Source: Utricularia gibba | Lineage: Eukaryota; Streptophyta; Magnoliopsida; Lamiales; Lentibulariaceae | Assembly: GCA_002189035.1 (NCBI GenBank) | Contig: CM007992.1 | Span: 3,472,001 to 3,536,000 of the forward strand | DNA length: 64,000 nucleotides | Reading direction: 5' to 3' | Notes under the pieces: generated by a model | Database searches by the model: none | What the model was told of the DNA's origin: nothing | The model's input: the letters and a program-made list of their open reading frames with translations, nothing else | Part shown: positions 37,672 to 62,289 of the stretch, in pieces | How positions within the stretch are numbered: position 1 is the stretch's first letter | How the letters are laid out: every line of letters begins with the position of its first letter | Position numbers and translations under genes: made by a program

Positions 37672-38849
37672 AGGTGAAAAAAGAATCATGCCTATGCATC
37701 TGCCCCGCAGCAGCCTGAACTTCTTTTGCTTGAATAATAACAAGGAAACCTCATCGTGCATGAAACCCTAATTTAGAACACTAATCATGGGGGTTTGAAA
37801 AAACCCCCATGATAATAAAGCCAATGAAGTAGTAAATGCTTCGCTTTTGGCACGATGGGATGTCTCAGATCCCAAGGTTGCAGGCCCCAAAGGTGTCTGA
37901 AACCTATTTAATGCCCGGAGAGCCTATGAAAGCCATCGGGGATGCGCCACCGCTATTATTCTTTTCCTTGGACGTGACCCTATCACCATAAACAAATTTA
38001 CCTACCCGGACAAAGCTATGGACCACCCTGCTCCCCTCTATTGTCCTCTTCCCTGTCACGAGCCACCCTCAAGTCCTACTGAGCTTCTCTGGTTCCAGAC
38101 AACTCCTTCTACCCCAATGGGAGGTTATACGAGGCTAGGTTTAGATCCAACTGCCCTCTGCAGAGTAGCTATGTGCATGAATGTGAGGAGGTTGGTAGGG
38201 AGGAAAGGATAGGAACATCAACCTTTCCAAAGATGCACACTATGCAATCTGTGGAAAATAGTTGGGTTTGCTCTTCCCTCTAGACATGAGTTCTATCCGT
38301 GGGTTGCTCAGCATGTAAATGCGTGTGTGGGTGGGTGGTCCAGACTACAAACAAACAAACAAACGACTCACCTCACATGGGGGGCCGTTGCTTACAAGGC
38401 AAGCTGTTTCTCTCACCGGAGGTGAATTTGGATTCTCTGGTTTCCCCGGTTGCTGGTGCTTCTGAGTTCACAGAAACACAGCAATGTTGCAGCACCTAGA
38501 GGGGGGTGAGATGAGTGGAAAAGCTGAAAGGGGGTATAGTGGGAAGTAGGTAGGAGGCAATGGAGATAAGGGAAGGGATTGGAAACACTGTGGTTTGTGG
38601 GTTTGGGTGAAGAGTATGATTGCCTTGGCAGCAAGTGAAAGATCCCATGGAGCAGACCACTCTGACTGCTCAGAAACGGAAAACCTGGAATATATATATC
38701 ATTTCATTTTCTTTTTTATGTAAATCAATTCACAACAGATTTGGTTTGCAACTTTTAGTCTACTGGGTTGGTGTGTACTGAAGAAGAATGTCATGAGCCT
38801 TACTTGAAAGCTGTAGTGATTTTGGTTACTGGAATTTGCTTGTCCCTCT
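37672..38849. other. EF-hand 3' UTR and unexplained intergenic DNA
   Basis: After the hairpin and AATAAA (37784-37819), bases 37840-38640 have unusually balanced base composition for intergenic DNA in this window. They have no long open frame, no recognisable domain and no miRNA I can recognise. The section after 38690 contains the 3' UTR of the KRP gene. Confidence 0.4.
37784..37813 (+). other. Perfect 13-bp hairpin with GAAA loop before a poly(A) signal
   Basis: Arms ATCATGGGGGTTT (37784-37796) and AAACCCCCATGAT (37801-37813) are exact reverse complements around a four-base GAAA loop. AATAAA begins at 37814, directly after the stem. In the EF-hand transcript it would form a stable 3' UTR stem-loop. 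Confidence 0.75.
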
Positions 38850-39678
38850 TCAAGGCTGCAATAGAACCCACTCAAAGCGACCATGAATCGGATAATCGTT
38901 CTCTATGTCGTAGTTGTACCTGTTTAAAGGTGAACCGTTAAGAGTTAAATGCTTGTAGAATTGAGAAGAGGAGGCGAATCTCAGAGTTCTTTCTACCTGT
39001 CAAGGAACTGCTTGTGGAGTTGCTTTTCAGCGGCAGCGAAGAAGTCCTCCACTTCTTCTCCAGTAGGCATTTGTGTCTCCGCCGCGGACTCGGATTTGGA
39101 GGCGGTGTCGCTTGAATCTGTGCCTCTTCTTGAAAAATATGGACGTAAACGGAAAATGTGAATGTTCAGGAAATCAAACGGTTACGGGGAGAAAATTGAC
39201 GGCATAACGGGATAATTGATTACCTCCCGCCGGAGTCCACGGCATCGACGGCCGACAATGAGAGCAGATTGTCAGTCACCCCATTCTCCTAAAAGGCAAT
39301 TCGCAAATTCAAAACAAACATCGTGGAATTTTTCAGGAATTAAGGAAGGATGAGAGATACAGAGGAAAACTCCATTAAATGTAAGGGGAACACCGCAGCA
39401 TTTTCATCAGAAATTAATTAGCATACCTCCAGATCTACGAAATTCCCAATCACGCCTCCACCTCCGTTACTTGAGCAACACGACGCCGAAACACCGTCGC
39501 TCTCACAGCTACAACTCTCCGATCTCACCGACGAAACCGAATCCTTCTCCTCCGCCTCCGCCGCCGCCGCCGACACACGCCATTTTTTCACCTCTGAAGA
39601 CGGTGTCGACGATTCCGATCCACCTTCGCTGGCTTTTCTCTTTCTCCCCGCCGCCGTCGCCGTCATTTTCGATTCCAT
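38850..39678 (-). CDS. KRP: Kip-related CDK inhibitor (ICK/KRP)
   Basis: A nuclear inhibitor of cyclin-dependent kinases. Four exons (39427-39678, 39224-39288, 38997-39128, 38850-38919) give about 172 residues. The N-terminal half is low complexity with a basic GRKRKASEGG stretch that may act in nuclear import. The diagnostic C-terminus is split over exons 3 and 4: MPTGEEVEDFFAAAEKQLHK, QFLDRYNYDIENDYPIHGR and FEWVLLQP. This is the Cip/Kip-like CDK- and cyclin-binding block shared by plant KRPs. The start at 39678 (MESKMTATAAGRKRK) is the first Met of the frame. Splice sites are canonical. I cannot say which KRP paralogue it is. Confidence 0.93.
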
Positions 39679-40312
39679 TTCTTCCGTCGGTAACAGTCCT
39701 CGTTGATTTCACCTTCCTATGATGTGAGCGACATCAAGAACACAGAGAGTGCAAGTCACGGTTACCGTACAGCCCGCGGAGGGAGCCAGAGGAGTTATCT
39801 GCTTTTCCGCCTGCACTGTCTCTGCAACGAAAGTATTCTTTTGCTGAAAAACGAAAAAGTAGAATGTATCCGGGTGAGGGTGAGTGGTGAAGCTGATGAT
39901 GATTGCGACCTTTATGGGAATCCAACTCCGTTTACCCGTGCCGCCGTTAGTGCCCTTCTCCGTTAACGCTCACGGAAAAACTTTAAAGCTCCGTCGTTTA
40001 CACAGTTCTACCGACGATATTTTTTAAAGCATTACATAATAAATTTTATTTTAAATACATAATTCAATTTTAAATTAATTTCAGGTATATTTTAAGATCA
40101 TATTTTAATATTTATATTTATCTTCTCAAATACATGTATATTAATAATAGGTTTTCTTATATTAATATATTTAATTGTATATAACATTTAATATTTGATG
40201 ATATAAATTTAATTATGTAAGAAGTATATATATATATAATTAGCATACTCCCTTCATTTGTATATATCATGTATATGCTCAAAAAATAAGTATTATAATA
40301 ATATAGTCATAT

Positions 40313-40313
<1 letters not shown>

Positions 40314-40348
<35 letters not shown>
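40314..40348. repeat. (TA)n microsatellite
   Basis: An uninterrupted run of about 16-17 TA units in AT-rich intergenic DNA. Confidence 0.9.
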
Positions 40349-40351
<3 letters not shown>

Positions 40352-40499
40352 AATCAAACAGTGATTTATATATAAATTTGAATATAAATTTTCTATACTA
40401 TATTATCAAATACGTTCTAAATGTATCTGTTCTTTAAATATTTTTATCCTAATTTTGAATTCCTTAATCAATTGAATTTTGATTCATTATTTCAATTAT

Positions 40500-40500
40500 A

Positions 40501-40531
<31 letters not shown>

Positions 40532-40532
40532 T
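40500..40532. repeat. (ATT)n microsatellite
   Basis: About ten consecutive ATT units in AT-rich intergenic DNA. Confidence 0.9.
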
Positions 40533-41603
40533 TAATACTTTGATTGAATCCAAAGAAGAGAACAATATAAATAGTGTGATAAATCAGTTTGCCATACTTT
40601 GATGGAATCTAAATATATATGTATTTTTTTGAAATTGATTGTAAGCATAGTGCGATAACATGCGTTTATAATGAAATCAATATAAAAATATACAACTTAT
40701 TTCAAAAGAAATATCATCAAAAGTTAAAAAAGGCTATAACATTATATTTCATATGTTACATTTTTGCTTATTGGAGATTAAAAAAATCAAAAGGTTCAAA
40801 AAAATTGAATATTTTTCATCGGAATTATTAAAAAATATTAATAATTTAGAATGAAAAATCAATATAATTAATGATTTAAACTGATATAAAAAAAAGTGGC
40901 ACGTGATACTTCAACCGTTGGTGACGGTTGGGTACACACGTGTTTCCACAAGGGACAAAGGAGCGGTTTGGATTAATACGATTGCTGGGGGCGATGGGCG
41001 CAGCGCCATTCAATTTATGGGCCACGCGTCGCTGGTTGTCAGAGACGTTTGCTTATTCTTTAATTTCGAAAATTGTATTAAATGTTTTATTTAATTTGAG
41101 TGAGTGGTCCCACTACGGTGGCGCGGCACGCACATTTATTATTTATGGCGGAAAAGGAGAAAAGGGAATTCACTTTAACTACCCACACGAAATACAATAC
41201 AATACATTAAAATGCTGCGTAGGTATGCTGCCCTAATTTGTGTGATTTATCCCACGTGTGGCAGTAAAGACTACTCAGTGGCTGGCCCTTGCGAGCTGGT
41301 CCCCATGGTTCAATCTTGTTGTTTTTAGGATTTAGAGTTTGATAGTATTATAGTTGTGGGGGGAATGCGATTATCGAAAGGATACTCTCTGAGTCGATAT
41401 GAAGCAGCTTTTTGATTCTTGATTGAGTTTTTGATTTGATGATATTTCATATTGATTATGGATACAATAAAAAGATATATTAAGTAGATAGATATTTATG
41501 ATCTTTTAATATATTTTTTCTTTATAAAAAATAGAATGTAAAATCATAAAAATTGAATGTATAAAATCGAATAATATTATATAAAATAGTAGTGATCATA
41601 ACA

Positions 41604-41622
41604 CTTGGTATCAAGAGTGAAA
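41604..41622 (+). mobile_element. Possible primer-binding-site remnant of an LTR retroelement
   Basis: TTGGTATCAAGAGTGAAACC resembles the TGGTATCAGAGC sequence complementary to initiator tRNA-Met that follows the 5' LTR in many plant retroelements, with one inserted A and later mismatches. The preceding AT-rich ~270 bases could be a decayed LTR end. No gag or pol coding was found and no LTR pair was identified. Confidence 0.25.
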
Positions 41623-42720
41623 CCTAATACTTGTCAATGGTGAGATATAGCACTCAATAAGGATGTTGAATAGTTAAGCGAAGAAAAATTTAAGATTGAG
41701 AGTCGAATGATTGTATCTCACATTAGTTACGTACGAAGAATAGAATATGAATTAAACATGGGGTATTATCATAATTTTATATTAAATATTTTTCTGTTAA
41801 GTAAAAAATGTAGAATGGTATGAATGGAATGTTTAGATGGGATAATGTCCCGTTCACCCACGGGACTCCCTCAGGTTGCGATCAGCCACGTGTCTTATGT
41901 GCATGGGGCATGGGTGGCGTTGTTTGGCATTATGATCCATTCCAAGGGGCGGGGCATGGACGCATGTGGCGGCATGCCCCATATGTTTCCCCATGGCCAT
42001 GCTCCATGTGCATGCGCTTGATGTGCGTAACCCACGGAGTGGCTCCGACCCTTCTGCTTCACACCCGACCCGACTTGGTAACCTTATCGGGCCATCGCTT
42101 TTATGGGCCGCCCAAATCCCAATAAGGGCATTCGGGCTTTGTTCACGGGCTCAAATAATCATGGGCCCATTAAGTAGATGATCACTAGTACACCTGATAC
42201 GGGTGATACCCTCATTAATGATTCTCAAAGCGTGCTTTGGAGTCTCGAAAAATACTTTTTAATAAATAGTTTTGTAAAAAATAAAATTTTTGAAAATTCT
42301 CAAAAATAAAAAAAGCTTTTATTATTTAAAACGAAAATGAATAGTATTTAATAATAAAATTATTTTTAAAATAAATAAAAAATTGTTTGAAATATAACCC
42401 ATCATCCTCTCTTGCACCCCCCTTTCGTATGTGTGAGCTTGAACCAAATTTGCAGGAGGCCTTTCCCTGCGACAGGTGTCAAAATAACAAGACTCTGAGA
42501 AATGCCTGGGGCGCTGATTCCGGAGCTACACCTGAAAACTTCTCCTTGATTTGATGTCATTCCGGCGAATGAGATTCACCATGTGTTTCTCATGTGGCAC
42601 TAGAGGGCAAATGAGAAGAGAGAAAAGGGTATCACTGTCACACCACGCCTTCTTCTTCTGTTGTCAAGAAGAATTTGGATTGATTGCTACCAAGGAAATG
42701 GGGCGTTGTTGGTGTTGTTG

Positions 42721-44728
42721 TTACATGCCGAAATTGCACATCTGCAAGAACTCCATCTCACTGTCAACATACTTGCTCCAGAACTGCTTGTAACTGTTCA
42801 TGCCGATGTCAAGCCATGGCTTCATGTCTCCGTTGAAATGGATCACAGCACCGTTTTTAATCTCATCCATGCTGATACTGGGATTGATTCCCAGTCCCAA
42901 AACATGCCACTTCTTCTCTAATGGCTTTGTTTTCGAGTAGAATGTCGCCAGTCCGGCTGGTAAAGTGCCAAGTTTCCATAGTGTTCGGTCCTTGTTCTGA
43001 TGAAGTTCATCAGAAAAGGGAGGTGTGTTAAGATGACTGCAAGGATTAGTGAAGCGTGGAATGTGTAAACGGAGGCTTACCAGGCTCTGCCAATGGTGAT
43101 ACTCCTCTGTGCATTTCTCTCTACGCCAGGCGTCCAGGACGAACATGTTGAGACCAAATGCCCAGGCACATGCCTTTGGATTGAACTTCTCTTTGATCCG
43201 AGGGTGTGAGAAGTTTAGATACTTGGATAAGCGATGGAACGATCCAAAGCACGTGTTGACGGCTGCATTCACCTTCCCTTCCATATCGATTTTCCACAAG
43301 GCGGTTAGATCTTTCTGAACCACAACATCATCATCTAGAAAGAGGATCTTGTGCAGCTTTGGGTACAGCTCCGGGAGGTAGAACCTCAGGTGATTGAGCA
43401 TTGACATGTACTTTGGGTTCCTGAACTTCATGTTGCTTATGTCTTTTGAGACATTGTCTGATCTGTTTTCGAAGTAGAACTTCTGAACAGTGGCAGATCC
43501 CAGTTGCTTCAACACTGGAACATAGGAGGGCTTCAAGAACTTGAAATCATCTATGGCCTTTATCTCAATGTGCGCTCCTTCTTTTACTGGTCTCATCTTA
43601 AACCAAACCTTGGTAGCTGCATAGTTCATCCGCTCCGTAACAATATGGATAACATGCTTCCATGGCTCCTCTGCGTTCTTAACAATGGAGTTTACCACCA
43701 CGGAAATAGCAATCACATTGTCAGAAAATATAGCATAGTGGTACAAGCTCGGGTCTTCAAACTCAGGCTCAGGATCACCATCCACGTACTTTTCAGGGTG
43801 TGCAATTCTCTCCTCAAGAAGCCTCATTGCGAGACAGTGCAGACTTTTAGGCGTGGATCTTGCTGCAATCGAGCTAGCAAAAGCCCCATTTTTCTTGGCC
43901 TTCAACAGCAACTCATAGACAGCAAAAATTGTATCTTTAAGTTTCTGTATCTTTAACTGATTATCATAAGCCTCCTTGGTCTCTCCAACCATTAGCCTCA
44001 CAATTTTCACCTTATCCTTGACCTCCTTCTCGAACTGTCTAAGCATGTCTTCATCAATCGGGCCATCGGTTTCTGAAAACGCATTGCGATAATTCTCCTT
44101 CATTTGAAGATCTTGAATGCTCTGAGCCATGTCTTCAAAGATTTTCAGCTGCTTGGATATCTCGAGCTTGAGATTCCTAGCGTAAGCACCATATGCATTA
44201 ACCAATGCAACGTGATTATTCGTCTGTTCACGTATCAAATCCAATCTCGTCTTCCCAGGTTCTGACTGCAACGCTAAAAATGCCCTCCTCACATGAGCAT
44301 TCCCAGTCGTGTCCGTACCCTGTTTGGTGAAAAAAATGCAAGAACCACAACAGTTAATGCGTCCAAGCTCCTAAATTTGAATGAAGATGAAGAAATCAGC
44401 CAGCAGGATTCGAAGGTTTTTGCTGATGTTAATGCTAATGTCAGATGCATTGAATTTAGGCTCAAAACTGATAATCCAGGAAATCGGAAACTAGCCAATG
44501 AAAATCGCTGATAAAAGCTATCAAATCATGAATCTGAATCCAGACTCAAACATCCGACACCCAAAATGAGAAGAACACTCACCGAATCTCCCCGCGAGGG
44601 ACGCGAGGTAATTAGGACGGAGAAAGCGGCCAGAAAGAGCAGCGTGAACATAGCGGAAACAAAGATTCGGTAGCTGCAGAACCCCGCACCGCCGATCCGC
44701 CCCGGCCACCGCGGGACGCCACCGCCAT
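42721..44728 (-). CDS. GAUT9: GAUT9-like galacturonosyltransferase, start exon broken by a 1-base deletion
   Basis: A Golgi type II membrane enzyme of family GT8 that adds galacturonic acid in pectin synthesis. Three exons (44583-44728, 43081-44319, 42721-42996) give about 553 residues (Arabidopsis GAUT9 is 561). The start at 44728 reads MAVASRGGRGGSAVRG, matching GAUT9, but the transmembrane segment FCSYRIFVSAMFTLLFLAAF lies one frame away. One G is missing in a GGGG (44682-44685, forward CCCC). The stem is a coiled region. The catalytic domain shows LYHYAIFSDNVIA, NHLRFYLPELYPKLHKI, LFLDDDVVVQ (metal-binding DDD), WAFGLNMFVLDAWRRE, LWKLGTLPAG and HFNGDMKPWLDIGM, ending EMEFLQMCNFGM. All catalytic blocks are intact. 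Confidence 0.93.
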
Positions 44729-45245
44729 CAAGATCTGTACCCACAGACTACAAAATCCAACGATTTCACAAGAGAAAAAGCACCATCCAATCCAGAATTC
44801 CTCGTTCTTCGGATCGTAGCTAACAGCACATCAAGCATTCACCGTAGCAGTGAATCTATCAACGCCGTGTTCGTCAGAAGCTGCTCCTAACGGCGGCGAG
44901 CCCCAATCCGCCTCCGTGGAGTTTTATAATCAGTATTCCTAAAATGACACCAATCATTTACATTCGGATCTACACTCAATAGTCCGAAGCGAGTATACTT
45001 CATTGTTCAATTCAAACGAATGATTAAATCGAAAAAATTATAAAAGATTGAGATGATGTACCTGATAAAATTCATTTTTATTGAATAGAAAATTCGTATG
45101 ATGTATTTGATAAATCATAAATCGGAATTTTCATGCTATATTTGTTTTTTTTTTTTGAAATCAAACATATAAAAAATTCTAAACAACTCTAATTTAATTA
45201 TGTATTATTAAGAGGATTGAGCAAGGAAAAAAAAAGAAGAATAAT

Positions 45246-45319
45246 TGGCCCATGCAGGTCTCGAACCTGCGACCTTCGCGTTATTAGCACGACGCTCTAA
45301 CCAACTGAGCTAATAGGCC
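45246..45319 (-). tRNA. tRNA-Ile (anticodon AAU)
   Basis: On the minus strand the sequence begins GGCCTATTAGCTCAGTTGGT (A box) and contains GGTTCGAGACC (B box). The anticodon loop is CTAATAA, with anticodon AAT. The 7-bp acceptor stem GGCCTAT/ATGGGCC closes with one G-T pair and discriminator A. No intron is present. A run of T follows within 25 bases as a Pol III terminator. It is identical to the copy at 61921-61994. Confidence 0.96.
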
Positions 45320-45544
45320 ATTGTTGTCAGTTAAACTACTTTAAAAAGTAATAATATTCTTGCAAAAACCATCCTTTCTACAACTCACGGCGCTTGCGTA
45401 GTTGAGAAACTCGGGAAAACAGACAAAGGCATGCGCATAGATGGTCAATATATGTAGTAATAATGGTTACAATACATACAGGACGGGCCATGCTGTTCCC
45501 ATATTCCTTGGCAAAAGCAAGCAGCATATTTAGGCGACTGGGAC

Positions 45545-60773
<15,229 letters not shown>

Positions 60774-61620
60774 ACCTCCTGAATGGAGTCCAGGATCTTA
60801 AGAGCAATAATGATAAAAAAGGAAAATGTGTAGCTTTGCACAGCAATATAGATCCGACTTTATCAAAATAATATCACCTTGAAAAATCTATTTTCAAATG
60901 AGAAAAATACAATTAAAAAAGGAACCGCTACAGTTCCTAATCCACTGTGAGTATTTAAGGCTATCTCTCGTAATACATTTTCCATATTTAGCTTAAAACG
61001 TTATTTTTTGAATAGCAAATGAACAAGAAAAACACCTGGATATCTGTGACTAGGCAACTTGGAGGCAGAATTTTACAGGATAAAGAGGTGTAAAAGAAAC
61101 TCCAGTCAAATGATCGTGAAAAAACATGGAAATATTCAAGCCGTACCTGACTGAGAAGACATCAAATTTCAAAATGCTACAGCATCAATCTACCATGACC
61201 TATCGCGGATAGCATTTTCTGGCCGGAAAAAAAAAAAAAAAAACCTTACTATCAAAATCCAAAACCCTACCCCAGGGCTCAAATCCGAAACCCCAAATTC
61301 CAGTGAAAACACACATCACGCATGCGGTTTCAATACGCAACAAAAAACCAAAAACTAACCTTACAATCAAGAAGGCGAGGAGTGGAGAAGGAGCAGAGGC
61401 ATGTAGCGCGGAGCTGTTTTCAAAGCAGAAAAAGGCAGGGGCGGAGGAGACGACTGAAGTAACCAACCGGAGGAGAACAACAACTACGGTGGAGAAGCCA
61501 TCGCGCACCTGTGATATTTCCTTGATCTCTCGTGCATTAGAATCGAAGCAACGGTCAAGTTCCGAAGCCCCAGTTCCTTCACCGAATGCACATTTTAGGG
61601 TTAAAAAAATCAATTAATTC
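60774..61620 (-). promoter_or_regulatory. Probable 5' leader and promoter of SYD
   Basis: The start codon at 60773 is followed upstream by AT-rich DNA (60840-61200) and then a GC-richer block (61380-61610) that could be a first untranslated exon with a donor near 61360. An open frame of 137 residues here has no domain. Confidence 0.4.
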
Positions 61621-61920
61621 TTCAGTTTTGAGCTGCAGACTGTGAAGCCTCATTCTGATTCAAATATAATTAAAATATAGTTTACATATAATTTTTGAAT
61701 AAAATATTTTATTTTTTATAAAAAAACAGTTCTATATTTAAAAAAAAAAAAAAGAGCGTAAATTGGGGCTTCACTTATTGGGCGGGCTTTAGCGGCAGTT
61801 TTATTACCGTTCGGCACTTTAAAAAAGTCGGTATTTGGACAACAAGGCCCAAATCTATTAACCAATCAGTCTCTACAAAAAAAAAAAAAATGATCTTTTA
61901 AAATGAAAGAGAGAAAATTC
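61621..61920. other. AT-rich spacer upstream of second tRNA-Ile
   Basis: Contains poly(A) runs and nothing recognisable. The poly(A) at about 61877-61890 reads as a T run downstream of the minus-strand tRNA. Confidence 0.5.
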
Positions 61921-61994
61921 TGGCCCATGCAGGTCTCGAACCTGCGACCTTCGCGTTATTAGCACGACGCTCTAACCAACTGAGCTAATAGGCC
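61921..61994 (-). tRNA. tRNA-Ile (anticodon AAU), second identical copy
   Basis: All 74 bases match the copy at 45246-45319, with the same strand, A box, B box, anticodon AAT and discriminator. The flanks differ after a few bases. A long T run lies about 30-45 bases downstream. Both copies look functional. Confidence 0.96.
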
Positions 61995-62289
61995 ATTTGA
62001 TAAATTTTTGGTCTATAAAAAACATCTCGTTGGCAAATTGAATTCCAACGGTTCCTTGAAGAAACAGAAAACTGCTCTATCGATATGCTGAAAAGGGACC
62101 TGACACCATAACCAGCGCATCCGGTGACAATCCAACAGCCAGTTAGTTGTATGTATCCCTTGCATCCCAAGTACTCCACAATCATCCCTTTACCATGTTG
62201 TGATCCCATCCTCATATGATCTCTGTTTGAACAACTCTCTTGCATTTTGAACAACTCTCCACCGTTCAGCTACAGCAAAGCAGAAGGGA

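Larger units (their letters stand above)
39679..42720. other. Large gene-free intergenic stretch with repeats
   Basis: Three kilobases without a supportable gene. Bases 39679-40010 are the KRP promoter side. Bases 40020-40880 are very AT-rich with TA and ATT microsatellites. Bases 40890-41340 are mixed. A possible retroelement primer-binding remnant lies near 41604. A GC-richer block (41840-42180) and the 3' UTR of the GAUT gene follow. Confidence 0.5.

Noticed and set aside
41820-42181. Overlapping plus-strand frames of 65-101 residues
   Set aside because: They arise from GC-rich repeat-like DNA; amino-acid content is low complexity and no start context or homology supports a gene.
61200-61617. 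137-residue minus-strand frame upstream of SYD
   Set aside because: No domain; composition and position fit the SYD 5' leader.
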